64,000 bases of DNA from Camarhynchus parvulus (Eukaryota; Chordata; Aves; Passeriformes; Thraupidae): the NCBI RefSeq assembly GCF_901933205.1, contig NC_044601.1, positions 33,146,352 through 33,210,351 on the forward strand. Direction: 5' to 3'. The notes under the pieces were generated by a model. It was not told where the DNA came from. It saw only the letters and a program-made list of their open reading frames with translations, and ran no database searches. A program made the translations under genes and the position numbers. Shown here one piece after another: positions 1 through 40,565 of this stretch (position 1 is the first letter of the stretch; the number at the start of each line of letters is the position of its first letter).

Positions 1-3000
1 AAAGACAAGGGGACACTGAGTCTCAGAAGTCTTGGTTAATCATCCACAGCTGACTATTCACCATATAAATAAATGATGATTCGTCCTCACATGCAACATT
101 GCTTCACAGCAAGGAGCAAAGAGAGTGCGTCCTCTGTAACATGCAGGCTCAACAGCAGCCGGGGCAGAGTAGAGGGTGCCAGAAATGGCCAGACAAGGGC
201 TTCACTGCAACCGTGTTCAGGCACTGCCACCTCCTGGCAGGGCTGGGGTGAGGACACTCTGCTGCCTTGGTGCATGACCTGGCTGTGCAGGCCAGGCTGC
301 TTGCAGATGGGTTCTCTGTCAAACTGGCAGGGCTGACTGTGCTGATTTAAGGAGTGAAAATTATGGGTATTTCTCACTGTCTGATTAAAAGCTCCCTTTT
401 TGCACAGTGTTAGAAGCAAGGACAGGCTGGACCAGGGCTTTTAGGATATTTGGGTGTGTCTTTATGGAAAAAGCCACATGCTTCACATACTTCAAAATCA
501 TACTCCATGATTTTGTAAATTTGAGCCCTAATCAAGGGTGTAAATACAGAGTTTTCCTCCAGTGAAAAGCCCTCTTAGTATGTTATCACATAGTCCTTCT
601 TTTCCACCAGCCTCCCTAACTACATGCTGCAGTTTTCTATCCCTTAACTCTGTCATGACAATCATCTGTAGGCCTACACCACGAAGTAGCATTTCTGAGA
701 CAAGTCAATCTAAAAATAGACAACCAGATCCAGACAGGCAAAGGAGAAAAAGTCCCTTCATGTCAGTTGATGGTGCAGCCCTGCAAGTGGGAAGGTGCAG
801 CAATTAGGCCAGATTTGCTGTGCAGGAAAACATCCACAGAAGAAGTCAGTGACTGACTGACTTACCCAAAGGCAACTAGCTGCTTGAAGAGTTGTCTACC
901 TTTCCGCCTTTCTTGTTTATTATTCAAATTCACATTCACACTCATCTATCCTTAGCTTTCCTGAGAACCTGAGCATGCAAAAAAAGCTAAATTAAAGACT
1001 AAGATGTTGCTGTTAGTATTTCAGAATACCTAGAACAGCTGTCTGCATCTGAGGGAGGCCCCATGTCATATACTGCGACTTAAATCTTGCATAGCTGACA
1101 CCTGTAAGCCAGAAATTCTTGGCTAGCTGATATAGTGCATTGACTCCTGGCATTCTCTAACCTTCCAGATTCAGCACAGAATTGTTGTAAATCACTTTGA
1201 AAAGACTTATGTGCAATAACAATGTGCATATTTTGGTAATTTCCTGCTATTCCTGAATTGTTCCGAAAGCAGCCCAGGCTTCAGTGGCCTTATCTGTCCG
1301 GGTGGGTACCTTTCACTGTCAGCAGGTAAACCTCAGTCTTCCACAACAATAACGGTAACTCAGTACATATACAAACTGCCCAGCATCAGGATTTTTTACA
1401 AAGCATGTAATTATGAAAGGATTCTTGTTAAGACAGCGTATTTTGTAAAAGTATCTTTAATTAAAATGTTAAAACCGAATCTATTTATTTCACGATACTT
1501 TATATTCTCATTGTAAACTTTTATTATGTTATAGTGAAGTTAAAAATAATCAAGTAACTCCAGAAAGTGATGTTGACATTCAGTCAGAAGAGAAGAAATA
1601 ATCCTCCATGTTTGTTGTATCAGACATCAATTTTAAAGAGAGTGAGAGATAGAGATGGATATATCTCTCATTCTGGAAAATTGAGTACTGTCACTCGCTG
1701 GTTCATAGAGATTTGTGCAATTTTCTTATAGCTAATATCCCCATAACTGTACTAATTGCACATGTAGAGATAACAAATTCTCTGCAACATAACTAAAGTG
1801 ACAAAACACCTATGCATAACTATAGCGAACTTCTACAGAAGCTGGTCTTGTAGAAAAACGTTTCTTAAAAACAAAACAAAATTAAATCATCTTCAAGGCA
1901 AGTCACGTTTGGTCACACTGAAACACAATCTATTACACTCAGTATCTTCCAGTAGCTTGTGGTGCCTTGCACTGGACAGCCAAGACTAAACTACCAAGAG
2001 GCACCTGATATTATTTAACAAATAGACCATAAACTTAGTAAAAAAAAATACCAGTAGCTTCTATATTTGTTTATAGTCCCGTCTTTTATGAAAATGAGTT
2101 CACCCTTTCTCATTTTAATTGCTCACACAATTTAATTACTAGAGAAAAAAATACCACTGCATCTCTAAGAATACTCTATTCACACAAAAATTAAACACAT
2201 ATATACTAACCAGCCATATGCAATAAATATATCTAACTCTAAATCTTATTCTTTATATTCTTCTAAAACCTCTATATCTAGCAAACAAAATGTAAGTAGA
2301 TTCCTGAGATATATGCAAATGACAATAAAATAGCTGCTTGTAATAAGTGATAGTAATGTCTCTATTGATAATATTTAAAAGGAGGTTAAGCAAGCAAAGC
2401 ATAAGAGGAAAAACAGAATGAGAAATTGATACCATGATTTGTTATTACTCTACTATGCTTCCAATTTAATGGAGATGCACACTACATTACAGAAGAGTTA
2501 TAAGACAAATGCCTTTTCCTGAGATGCCCACTGAGATTTGTCCCACAGGACAAATACTAAGATTTTGGAGCTGGTAATCTTGTTGTCCATATGCCCATTA
2601 TAAAGTAATCTTGTTGTCCACATGCCCATTATAAAATATTTGAACTAGATGTGAGAAATTTAAATTTAGAGGGAGTAGGGTGTTGTGAAATTCTCACATG
2701 CTTTTTAAAGAAGAAAAAATAGAAACGATTGCTATTCAAAGCACAACACAGGGAGCTATGGTATACCCAAACAGATACATAGAAAAAGTATCTCTGGAGA
2801 AGGATGGAAGAGCACAGAGAAATGTGAGCACTACTCCATCACAGGTGTATATTCAGGAATGCAGTGTTGGAGTTTATGTTAAAATACAGAATCATCTTAG
2901 GTGCTGGTATGTGTTCTTCCAAGATGAGATCAAGCCTCTGAGTTCCCAGTTTTCACTAGCAAAAAAAAAAAACCCTGAGGAACAGCTGGGCTGAAGAACA

Positions 3001-3656
3001 AAAGAAGAGAAGAGGAACAAAAGAAAATGGTCACATTTAAAGAATGTGACAATTTTAGAAAGTCAGAACTCCCAATTCCCCTCCGCTTACTTTACTACTA
3101 GGAATAATGTGATTTGGTTTAAAGGGGCTTGGTGATAAAATCAAACATACTGTCAGTTGAAGTGTCTGACACACTTGCATAGTGAATTTGCTTCATAGCG
3201 AGAAATATTTATGCTATTTCTCCTTGAGGAAAGGGAAGGCTGGAACAACTAAATACATTTAAAGGACAATAATGTTGATGAGAAGAATTTAAATTCAAAT
3301 CTGCATTCTATTATAGGAGAGGAAGAGGGCTCAAAGTCATTAAATAGGTTTTACAGGACTGCAAAATATAATGCAAATAAAGCTGTAAATAAAATGAAAT
3401 TGAATTTAGAAAAAGTACAAGCATCTTATCTAACATCCTTGCTGTGCACTTTGAGACTGTTACACTTTCACAACTCTTTTGGGGCTGGATTTTGTGCAGA
3501 AGGTAAGAAAAGGCAACCTTGCAGATGCAAGGCTCAGCTCTGAGCTTTGCAGGTTGAAAACAGAAGTACAAAAATCGAGGTTGCTTGGTTTTGAAAAGTG
3601 TGCTGCTTCTCAGAGGGTGCTGGCTGGAGACGAGGAAGCTGCTGCTCTCCACGCTG
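1..3656 (-). other. SYK 3' UTR and downstream flank
   Basis: AT-rich DNA after the SYK stop codon. The 3' UTR must begin at 3656; its end cannot be fixed. Minus-strand AATAAA hexamers appear at 1525-1520, 1489-1484 and 921-916, and ATTAAA at 2470-2465 and at two sites near 2100-2140. Use of the pair near 1500 would give a UTR of about 2.1 kb. The open frames here (for example at 73-419 on both strands, 562-807, 2698-2994) have no recognisable domain. A 31-bp tandem duplication lies at 2574-2635. Confidence 0.55.
2574..2635. repeat. 31-bp direct tandem duplication
   Basis: Two adjacent 31-bp copies beginning GTAATCTTGTTGTCC, at 2574-2604 and 2605-2635, differing at one base (T/C at the sixteenth position). 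Near-identity points to a recent duplication. It may fall inside the SYK 3' UTR, depending on the poly(A) site used. Confidence 0.9.
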
Positions 3657-31884
<28,228 letters not shown>

Positions 31885-31924
31885 GTTTTTTTCTTTTCCA
31901 AGTAGCAAACCTAGAATACTGTAC
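31885..31924 (-). other. SYK: 5' UTR portion of the first coding exon of SYK
   Basis: The best acceptor upstream of the start codon is the pyrimidine-rich GTCTTTGTGTTTTCAG ending at 31925, giving 40 nt of leader before ATG. A second AG (ATTCTAG, exon start 31910) lies closer and could be used instead. No upstream ATG is present in these 40 nt. At least one more non-coding exon must lie upstream, at higher coordinates. Confidence 0.6.
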
Positions 31925-32009
31925 CTGAAAACACAAAGACAGAGATATGAATGTCAGCAGAATAAAAGAGGATAAACCAGTAAGACGGCAGTTCACTTAG
32001 TATATTTGC

Positions 32010-32232
32010 AGAATCACAGAATGATTTAAGCTGGCACAGACCTCCAAACTTGAACCAATCACCACCTTGTCAGCAAGACCACGGCACTGAGTGGTCTGTA
32101 CACTTGTTTTTTGAACACCTCCAGGGACGGTGACTCCATCACACCCTTCAGCAGAGCATTCCGATGTTTAATAACCCCTCCTGTGAAGAAATTCACCCGA
32201 TGTCCAACCTGAAAATGTCCAGGGGGCATAGC
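32010..32232 (-). mobile_element. CR1 LINE 3' UTR fragment
   Basis: Begins AGAATCACAGAATGATTTAA on the plus strand, which is the reverse complement of a CR1 3' end, and continues through GAACACCTCCAGGGACGGTG and AATAACCCCTCCTGTGAAGA. These are the usual order of motifs in antisense CR1 3' UTR. Confidence 0.85.
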
Positions 32233-33281
32233 TTGAGGTAATTTTAGTAATTAATTTGTTGGTGATACATATGTTGAAAATTAAAAAAAATATTTTGAAG
32301 TGAAGATCCCATTTTTATTTTTATCTTGTTAGAAGTTGTTTGTCTAAATCTCATCAGTCTCTTTTCCTGTTTCTCAGCGCCTTGGCTAGAAGTGGACAAA
32401 GTGATCGGAAGTTCAGTTTCTCCTTCTATAGTTGTGAAGCACATAGGAGTTAAAATATGACCCCTTCACAATAAAATGGAGCATCATTTCAGGGAAGCCA
32501 TGCAGCAATCTGTGGAATCAGCATAAAACAGTTCAGGCTATATGGGAACAGGGCTAATACCACATCTGTCTTGTAGCTGGCCAAAGTGTGCAACTGATTT
32601 ACATGAAGAAAAGTGCAGAAGACTTTATGGATAACTATGTAAAAAGGGAGGGTCCATAATGCAAAGGTGTAATTGAGGAATGGGAGTCTTAATGTAGGGC
32701 CTTTTGGCACACAGCACTTCAGACTGACACCTTCCCTGGCAGACCTGAAGCAGGTAGAGCTGTTTGTGCCTACTGCTTAATTCATATTTGATCCATCGGT
32801 GCTGATTTGCTGTCCCTTGAGCTCATATCAAAAAACAGTAGAGAAATACCTGTGCTATGCTGTGAATACGTAAAGGGTTGATGTGGGAAAGGAAAGATGT
32901 AGAGGAACACAAAGTCAAAACAACAAGGCTCACACAGTATAGAAAACTAGATAGGGCACAGTCATGTCAAACCACATACTGTGCAGATCTTCCGGTCTTC
33001 TCCCACCATCCCAAATAAGGGAGATCTCAAAGTTGCAAAGATATTGCATCTATAAAATAGAGCTTTGTGCAGCATATTATTTATTACTTTTGTGATCTGC
33101 AACTAAAAGCTACTGGTGTAAGTTCCCATACCAATCTACTAATATAACTTTCACTTGCTAATTGCAACAAAGAAAAGTTGTAACAGAAGACACAGAAGGC
33201 AGTCCTTAGTCAGTCACCACCAAACAATAATAATACAATGCCCATTTGGAGGCCAGTTAATAGTACTGTAACACAGGGTCA

Positions 33282-33480
33282 GGACTGGGGTCAATGTTAT
33301 TTCATTGAGGTGGTGGACAGCGGGGAGAGCACAGCCCCAGCGAATTCACAAATGATACAAAACGGCACAGTGGCTAAACATCACAGGGCTGTGATACTAT
33401 TCAAAGGGACCTGAAAAGGCTACGGAATTCGAATGAAAGTAATTTAATGAAGCATAACAAAGGGAAACATACATTGGAGC
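33282..33480 (+). mobile_element. CR1 LINE internal fragment (reverse transcriptase end)
   Basis: GGGGTCAATGTTATTTCATT through CACAAATGATACAAAACGGC and GATACTATTCAAAGGGACCT to about TTTAATGAAGCATAACAAAG follows the CR1 ORF2 region around the RT active site in sense orientation. The frame is broken. The matching 3' tail may be the fragment at 34385, with about 900 bp of unrelated sequence between. Confidence 0.7.
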
Positions 33481-34384
33481 AGACTTTGCCCCTTTTGGAG
33501 CATCTGCCTTCCTGGCGGTGTCTCACACCCTTGTGATGTCACCATGGAAGGAAGGTCTGTGACCAGGATGTTTTCCAGCAGGGTCTGTCTGTCCACGGTT
33601 TGTCCAGGGCCCCTGTAGGTGCACACTCAAGGCATGCAGGCTCCATCAGAACTCTTGGCTTGCTCTGCCAGCTTTGGCATAGGGGACAGCAGCAGGCCTG
33701 GGCACTGCACAAGTGCAGCCCCTGCTGGTGCTTCCCTTCCCCCGCCCAGCTGCACAGCCCGGCTAATTTCACCGGAGCTTGTCCTGGGACAGTGCATTGA
33801 TAGAAGGGAACACTCAGAAAATTCCCCTTTCTTCCCTAACCACCTCCCCCAAGTACACTGTACTAAGCTGGTGGTAACTGAGGAAGGGTATGGGGGCTTA
33901 GGGTTGTGAATATATAAGCTCCTCTCCCAAGCCCTCCTGAATCTTGCCAGAGCCTGTCACATGCAACATAAATCTCAGCCTGAGCATTTGGGAGATGTGG
34001 AGGAGATCAGGGTTTTCCTCCTACTCTCCATCCCTGCCATCTCTCCCTGCCCTCCAGTGGGGTGCAGAGATAGGGGCACAGTCCAGCCCAACCCCACATC
34101 TCACTGCCCTGTCCCAGGGCTCAGCTGCTACTTTCAAGCCTTCAAGGAGAGCCAGCAGGAGGCTCTTTCACTACCTCCTCTCTCCCACAGCCTTCTGATG
34201 GCCCCCTGACTTTTCTACTCCTAGCACAAAGGAAGCTCCATCACTTTGTACGTCTGTCTTGGCAGGACATGGCATCAGGCACCGAGGAAGGCAGGGGAGA
34301 ACAACTCTGCTGCAAGGGACAGCGGCATGGGGCAGACACCCCAGGCAGGGCTGGAGTCCTTCTCTTCCTACATGTGAGATGATG
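33481..34384. other. GC-rich block of unknown origin between two CR1 pieces
   Basis: About 900 bp, clearly richer in G+C than the surrounding intron, lying between a CR1 RT fragment and a CR1 3' tail of the same orientation. It contains a TATA-like AATATATAAG at 33909-33918. I recognise no family; overlapping open frames on both strands (33539-34455) have no domain. It could be a solo LTR or other insertion. Confidence 0.4.
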
Positions 34385-34650
34385 AGAAGAAAAGTAGTAC
34401 TGAGGAAGCTTAAACTGAATACCAGCAAATATTCCTTCACTGAGGAAGTTATCAAGTACTGGAACAGCTGCCCAGGGAAGTGTTTAAATCATCATCCTTG
34501 AAGGGATTTAAAGACCTACAGAATGGTGGTTAGGGACATGGTTTTGTAGTGAGTGGATTGAGTAGTGATAGGTTTACAGTTGGACTTGATAATCTTAAGG
34601 ACCTTTTCCAACCTAAATATTCCTATGACTCTTTGATTCTATTATTCTGA
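34385..34650 (+). mobile_element. CR1 LINE 3' end
   Basis: Starts near GAAAAGTAGTACTGAGGAAG and includes TTCACTGAGGAAGTTATCAA, TACTGGAACAGCTGCCCAGG, GTTGGACTTGATAATCTTAA and TCCAACCTAAATATTCCTAT, ending at GATTCTATTATTCT. It covers the C-terminal edge of ORF2 and the full 3' UTR in sense orientation. Confidence 0.9.
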
Positions 34651-37600
34651 AAGTCATTACAAATATGGATGTTTTGAATGTTCTAGTTCCTGTTTCCTTC
34701 ACTCCTGCTTAGTTGCTTCCTTCACACACCCCCATGTCATTTTTTTTTTTTACTCCACTATGCACCACACATACTGGTCGTTCGGAGACAAATATACATC
34801 ATCCAACTTCTAGCAAAATGGTCCTGGAAGGCAGGTTCAAAGTCTTCAATACCACTTTCAGGAAAAACAGAAGAAAACAGATTTACTACTAGGTTTTTAG
34901 TAAGGAAAGAATTTGGATGCATGACTGATCAACACTGGCTCTTCGCCAGCAATGTACAACTTGGAGAAAAGGAAGAAATAATCCCACAATGTGTCTCATG
35001 TCAAGAATGGTACTGCACTGCAGTGCCTGCTCAAAACACCTCAGTAATACATACTGAACAAATATCAAACAGAAAAATATCACCATACTCTTAATCTGCA
35101 GATATTTATTTTAATGAATGTATTTCATTAAAGTTAATATTTGCCATACTTCTAGCTTCAGACTTAAAAAAGATAAAGAACTTTAGAATGAAAATAATAG
35201 CTAATAAAATAAAAGTAAGGTGGAGGACAGGATTAGAGGGGGTAAACACATCACCCTTGACTACAAAAACCTTTATGGCTTCTGAAATTTAAATTCACTT
35301 TGACTAGGATGTGTTTCAGATCAGGCTACTCTCCAGAGTATTTTTTGTCTCATATTAATCTCAGTATTTTCTACACAATCTTCAGGATGATTTACCCAGA
35401 AAAAAAAGGTCTTAAAAGGCAGAGGGAGCCTGGGGGAAATCCACTGGTTGTAATTTAGATGAAATGTCAGTGATGGCACTGGTGAGGGACTGTCTCTTAA
35501 ATCTTCAGAATGAGAAGGCCTGCTATATAACAAGTTTCTAAAATATGAAGAATATTCCTCAGTTATAAAAAGAACACAGCAGGATTCTTATGATCTCTAA
35601 TATTTCACAAATTATTTATCTATATCTGTTTAAGAAAACAATGGCCTGATTTACTTTCACAAAATAGGTTACTGTTGGTAGATTTCAGGCCAGGTTTCTC
35701 TACCCCACTTTCTAATATGTGAAGAATATTTAATGTTTAGCAATGGTAGGAAATGTTTGGACTGATGCAGCATCTCCTGGGCATGCACAGAGGCAAATAA
35801 TCACAAAAAACCCCTTCAGATAATGATTAAAAACTACTTTAAAATTTTGGAAGAACGTCTGAACTTGGGATGGCTGTTCTCTTTGTTTGGAATTTCAGAA
35901 TCTTGCCTTCCTTTTGGGAGTGTAATACACTTCTAGGATCAGTAATGGAATAGAAGAAAACACTTAAATTCTGAGTTTCCTCCTCCTGTAAGTTTTTCCA
36001 GGTGCACAAACAGTGCAGTGTTTTTTGAGCCAGTGTGGTTGCAAACGTGAAGCTGTAAAATGAAGACTGTCAGGCTTTACCCTTATGAGTGCTGAAGGAA
36101 GTGGGGCTGGCTACCCAAGAGAGGAGCTTGAGCGTAACAGACATAGCAGGGCTTAAGTGCAACTCTCCCCTTAGTTGTTAAAAGTTACTTTTAAGGAAGC
36201 TACAAATGCATGCAAATATCACGCTTATCCTACGTGAAAGAAAAAATATTGCACAAACACATAAGAAAATTAGGCACCCACTTCCCCTCAGGCAGCTTCC
36301 TCATCACCTCTGCGGGGTACTCCTGACATAGCACAAAAGTTTAGTACCTCACGCATTTTATGCATACTAGGAAGCAAAACATTCTCTCAGAACAGATGAG
36401 CAAAACTAAGGAATAACTCACCTGGAAGGTGTTAGAAAAAATCTGTGCTAACCATACTTCTACACTTAGCTTAATTCTATTTCATGTCATATCTAGACAA
36501 GAATAAAAGAATAATTGCTATATTGAAATGTTTGCCTAGCAAAGGGTATAATATTGCCAAGGTACTGATCTCCATTCTAACATTAAAAAAAATACAAATA
36601 GGAATATGAATCTTTCTAAAACCACCAAAGAGTAGTGTGGCAGAAGACTTAGGGATTTCTGATCATAAGTTTGCTTCTTAATGGGTAAGATGACTAAAAT
36701 GTGACAGAAGACCAAAAGCCATGGAGCGGTGAAATAGTGTTACAAAAAAATGTTCCTTATTTGAGCAGTTATTTTTTCACCTTTTTAATTTAACAGTTCG
36801 GTTTCAGAAGCATTTTCTTTCTTTTAGATATTTTTGCTTTACTGTGATGCTTTCAGGGTGACAGTGGTGTTTCTGCGAAGATTTTTAAACACTGAGATGT
36901 ATTCTTCACCAGAAACATAGCTTAATTAAAATCTGTCTGGGAAAAGTAGGGAATATGGTAGCTTTGGCCCAGAAGACTTTTCTGATGGGGAATTCAAAAC
37001 CTGAATCTTACAATATGATCAGTGAGCTTTGGGATTGTCCAGTCTGTAACAGGTTCATTTATTTCATCATTATTATGAAAGTTAGTGGTCTAGCTAGCCT
37101 CTTTCTGAGCTTAAGAAGAAACAGCTTTTGCCCTCATTCATGTAAATCTTCAGCATTCTGGCCGTATCTGAAGAATCAATTGCCTACTAAACAGGTGGCA
37201 TTGGTATTTCATCTACTAGGTTTAGGGTGAACACCATTTATCTCCCCTCCTGTATCAAGGAGTCATTCATAAAATGAACTGAAAAGGAGTATCACAAACA
37301 CACCTAAAATCCTTAGCTTCAAAAATATTTTCCTATATATTTACTTTCTGGAGTCATCTTAATACTGAGGACAGACAGATGTTTTTTTCTCCATTGAAAC
37401 ATGCCAGAAATGCCATCATTTACTCTAAATTGCATCTGACATTCTGATATCATCAGACTACTCCAGGCAGTCTAGCTATTGAAGTATTTCCTGAGGAAAA
37501 ACTACTTGACCTGTCAACACAATTACTACCCTATTACAAGGCAAACAGATGCTCAGAAAAAGTACAACAGCATCCATGTTCTATTCAGGACTTTTCTACA

Positions 37601-38518
37601 AAAGCTTCTGTCTCAGCTCATGGAGGAGCATGCATCACTAAAAAAGTGTTCTTCACTGATGCTAGGAATCTATTGTCTCTCTTATACAACACCTTTATTT
37701 TGGGATTCTCATGTATTTGGTAATCTTTTCACATGCCATAGTTTTCCTCTAATAAGGTTTTTCTGCTTTGATCTTTTAAAAAGGTCAGAATGCTACTGTG
37801 AAAGAAAAAAAAAGCCAGGTGTTTATGGATTATTATGGATTACAATAATTCTTTCCCTGGAAGTAAAAAATCCTATGATTTTCACATATATTAAAAATAG
37901 AAACAACCAAAAAACCCAAAACCAAAACAATTTTTTTCTCCTTTTAGAGAAAGAAAAAACAAGATCACTTACACAAAAATGTGAACATTTCCTTCTACAT
38001 CTCAACCACGCTCTATCAGTCATTACCTTACCTCCTTTTCAACAGTGTAAGAGTCACTGTCACAAATGCAAACACTGCCTCTCGCTAAACTCTTGTCAAA
38101 TCAAAAATTTCAGACTTTAAATGGGTGGCACCATTTGTATGGGGAAACCTGCTCCCTTTTGGACAAAGTAGTCGACTGTGATTAAACCACCCTATAAATA
38201 ACAGAACCACTGGGATCAGGAACAGCTGCAGGAAAGCATTTCAGATACTGCAGGCAGACCTGTCTAATCTCCCGTTTTCCTGCTGTGACAAGATGTGAAC
38301 AAACTTCTCTGGGCATAGACAGATCTTCACTGAGACCAGCTGTGCCTCTGTAGTGACTGCAGAATAGTACAGGTATAATTGCATCTTCCAAATACTGGAG
38401 GGGAAAAAAGGAAAAAAACAAAGCCTGTGTTGGGGTGCAGTTACAAAAGTCTTACTCAGGGAGCCCCAAATACCTCCCTTCAGAAACCACTGAGACATAC
38501 ATAAATGAATATGCATGT

Positions 38519-38576
38519 GCACACACACACACATATATATATATGTATGTATGTGTATACATGTATACGTATTGCT
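38519..38576. repeat. Compound CA / TA / GTAT microsatellite
   Basis: CA units pass into TA units and then a GTAT/GTATAC stretch. Likely length-variable. Confidence 0.9.
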
Positions 38577-39484
38577 CCTTTATGGTTTTGTTTCAAACAG
38601 GTATTTACTTCCCAGAACTACAGTAAAAAGTAAAACTCCTTTGCATACCATAGATCCCACTATGACTGCACAGAAGTAGCTGTGAAATGAATTTACAGAA
38701 GCAGTGAAAATATGTGAAAAGCAAAACAAAAAAAAACTATCATCTTTCTTGCAAGAAATAAGTAAAAAGAGATTGAACTGCTTAGCCAATGGCCTGCATG
38801 TTTTCAGGTTCAAAGTTACAGTGACATTAAATATGACAGTATAGTGGGTTGCCAAGCGGAATGTATTTTCATTTTTACAGAAGAGTTTTTACAGAGACAG
38901 CAATAATAAAACTGTTATGGACAAGATAGTGATTGCACAGTAAAATAAAGACACCTCTAACTATCACTAAATTTCCCCCCAGCCCCAAATTACTCCAAAA
39001 TCTTCTTTCAAGGTTCACTGTGGTCTATTGTTTGTCACAACCCAGAAAGAAGTTGCCAGACAAAGATCTATCAGAGTGTTAGACCAAAAGCATTGATTCA
39101 AAACATTCCTCTTTTTCCAGGAAGTCAAAACCTGGAATATCTGTCCAATTTCCAAACACACACAAAAAGTGCCTTGGGCAGTGAGCTGATGATACTTTAA
39201 ATTTTCAGAGAAAGGCTGGAGTCATCCAGAAAGATCAGGGTCCAAGCGTGGATGGATCCACAAGCCATAACTTTGTTTTTCCTTCCTTGTGACATTTTTA
39301 GCAAATTTTCTGTAAAGCAAGACATGTCAGAACTAAAGCATCATGAATTCTAGAAGGAAGTTGCTACAATCAAACAGAAGGTGAATGAAAAGCTTCATCC
39401 ATTAAAATAAACAACCCAGGAGAAATTCAACATTATTACACCAGTCTCAAAATGCATACTTACAGGACTAAGACAAAATGCCAC

Positions 39485-39513
39485 ATTTCATTCAAATGAA
39501 ATTTGAATGAAAT
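39485..39513. repeat. Perfect 13-bp inverted repeat with 3-nt loop
   Basis: ATTTCATTCAAAT (39485-39497), loop GAA, then its exact complement (39501-39513). The right arm is followed by further copies of ATTTGAATGAA to about 39530, so the hairpin is embedded in a short tandem repeat. Confidence 0.9.
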
Positions 39514-40369
39514 TTGAATGAATTTCATTCATCAAAGTTTCAGATAAAGACCACTATGGTCTTACTAGTCGGCAGACCCACAAGATAGGTTTATTTTACA
39601 TCCCAGTAAGTGTCTATATTTAACTTTTTTAAAATCAGTAATTGTTGCAGGCTGGCATTTCCAAAGCTACTATGTAGGTATGAACTCTCCTTCTTTGTGC
39701 AGGTCTGTCTCTACTTAGTTCCGAGTCTAGAGGCTACAGATATATAAATTATCTCAGTTTCTCAACCAGGAATATTAGCCTTCACTTACTGTTAAGCAAG
39801 AACATTTGGACCCCATTATACTTCAGTCCTTATCTGAAATGTATTGCTCTGACTATAGAATTGCTAAAACCTTTGATGAACAGATAGCTCAATGGACTGG
39901 CCCCATGAGTCAAAGTGGCAAAATTAGGCAGCTTCCTCTTTCAGACCAAGGTTATTTTGTCATCTGAAACAGTCTGCAGTATCCTGCTTTATATATAAAG
40001 CACAGAAATTATTGCAGGAACAAAAACAACTTGCCTTTCATATTCCCAGAACAGGCAAACTTCTATAAAACTGGCCAAGCCTTCTCAGTGCCACTTTCTA
40101 GGGTCTATAAAAACCATGTCATGTTACCTTACTTTTTAAAAAACTTCTGCTAGGAGCACAGATCAGGTAAATGTTCTGCATAGACACACTGTAAGCACTA
40201 TCTCTTAGTGGAAATTACACTCACAAAGAATTGACAGCCACAGAAGTATGGAAAAAAAGGCCAAGCATTTCTGTTTTTTTGAAAGGAAGATGTGACACTA
40301 GCTCACAGCCAGGTTGACAGCATTAAGGATATCTTTCCTAAAATCTATTTAATAATTAGATGCACAGCA

Positions 40370-40565
40370 TTGTTCAGGTTAGACGGCACCTTAAAGGCCA
40401 CGTACTTTCAAACCCCCTGTTATGGGCAGAAACACCTTTCACCAGACGAAGTTGCTCAGAGCCCCATCTAATATGGCCTTGAACACTGCCAGGGATGGGG
40501 CATTTAGAAGTTCTCTGGGCAACCAGTTCAAGTGCCTCAACACTCCCCCAGTAAAGCATTTTTAA
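40370..40565 (-). mobile_element. CR1 LINE 3' UTR fragment
   Basis: Plus strand shows TTAGACGGCACCTTAAAGGC, then CCCCTGTTATGGGCAGAAAC, TTTCACCAGACGAAGTTGCT and TTGAACACTGCCAGGGATGG. This is the antisense CR1 3' UTR in the same order as the longer copy at 43340. Confidence 0.9.

Noticed and set aside
33282..34650. One continuous CR1 element
   Set aside because: The middle 900 bp does not follow CR1 and the distance from the RT site to the 3' end is about 400 bp longer than in the 43340-44420 copy.
37479..38120. 213-codon plus-strand open frame, the longest outside the CpG island
   Set aside because: Composition is that of AT-rich intronic DNA (Lys, Asn, Phe, Ser rich), with no domain, no good start context argument and no neighbouring splice-linked exon.
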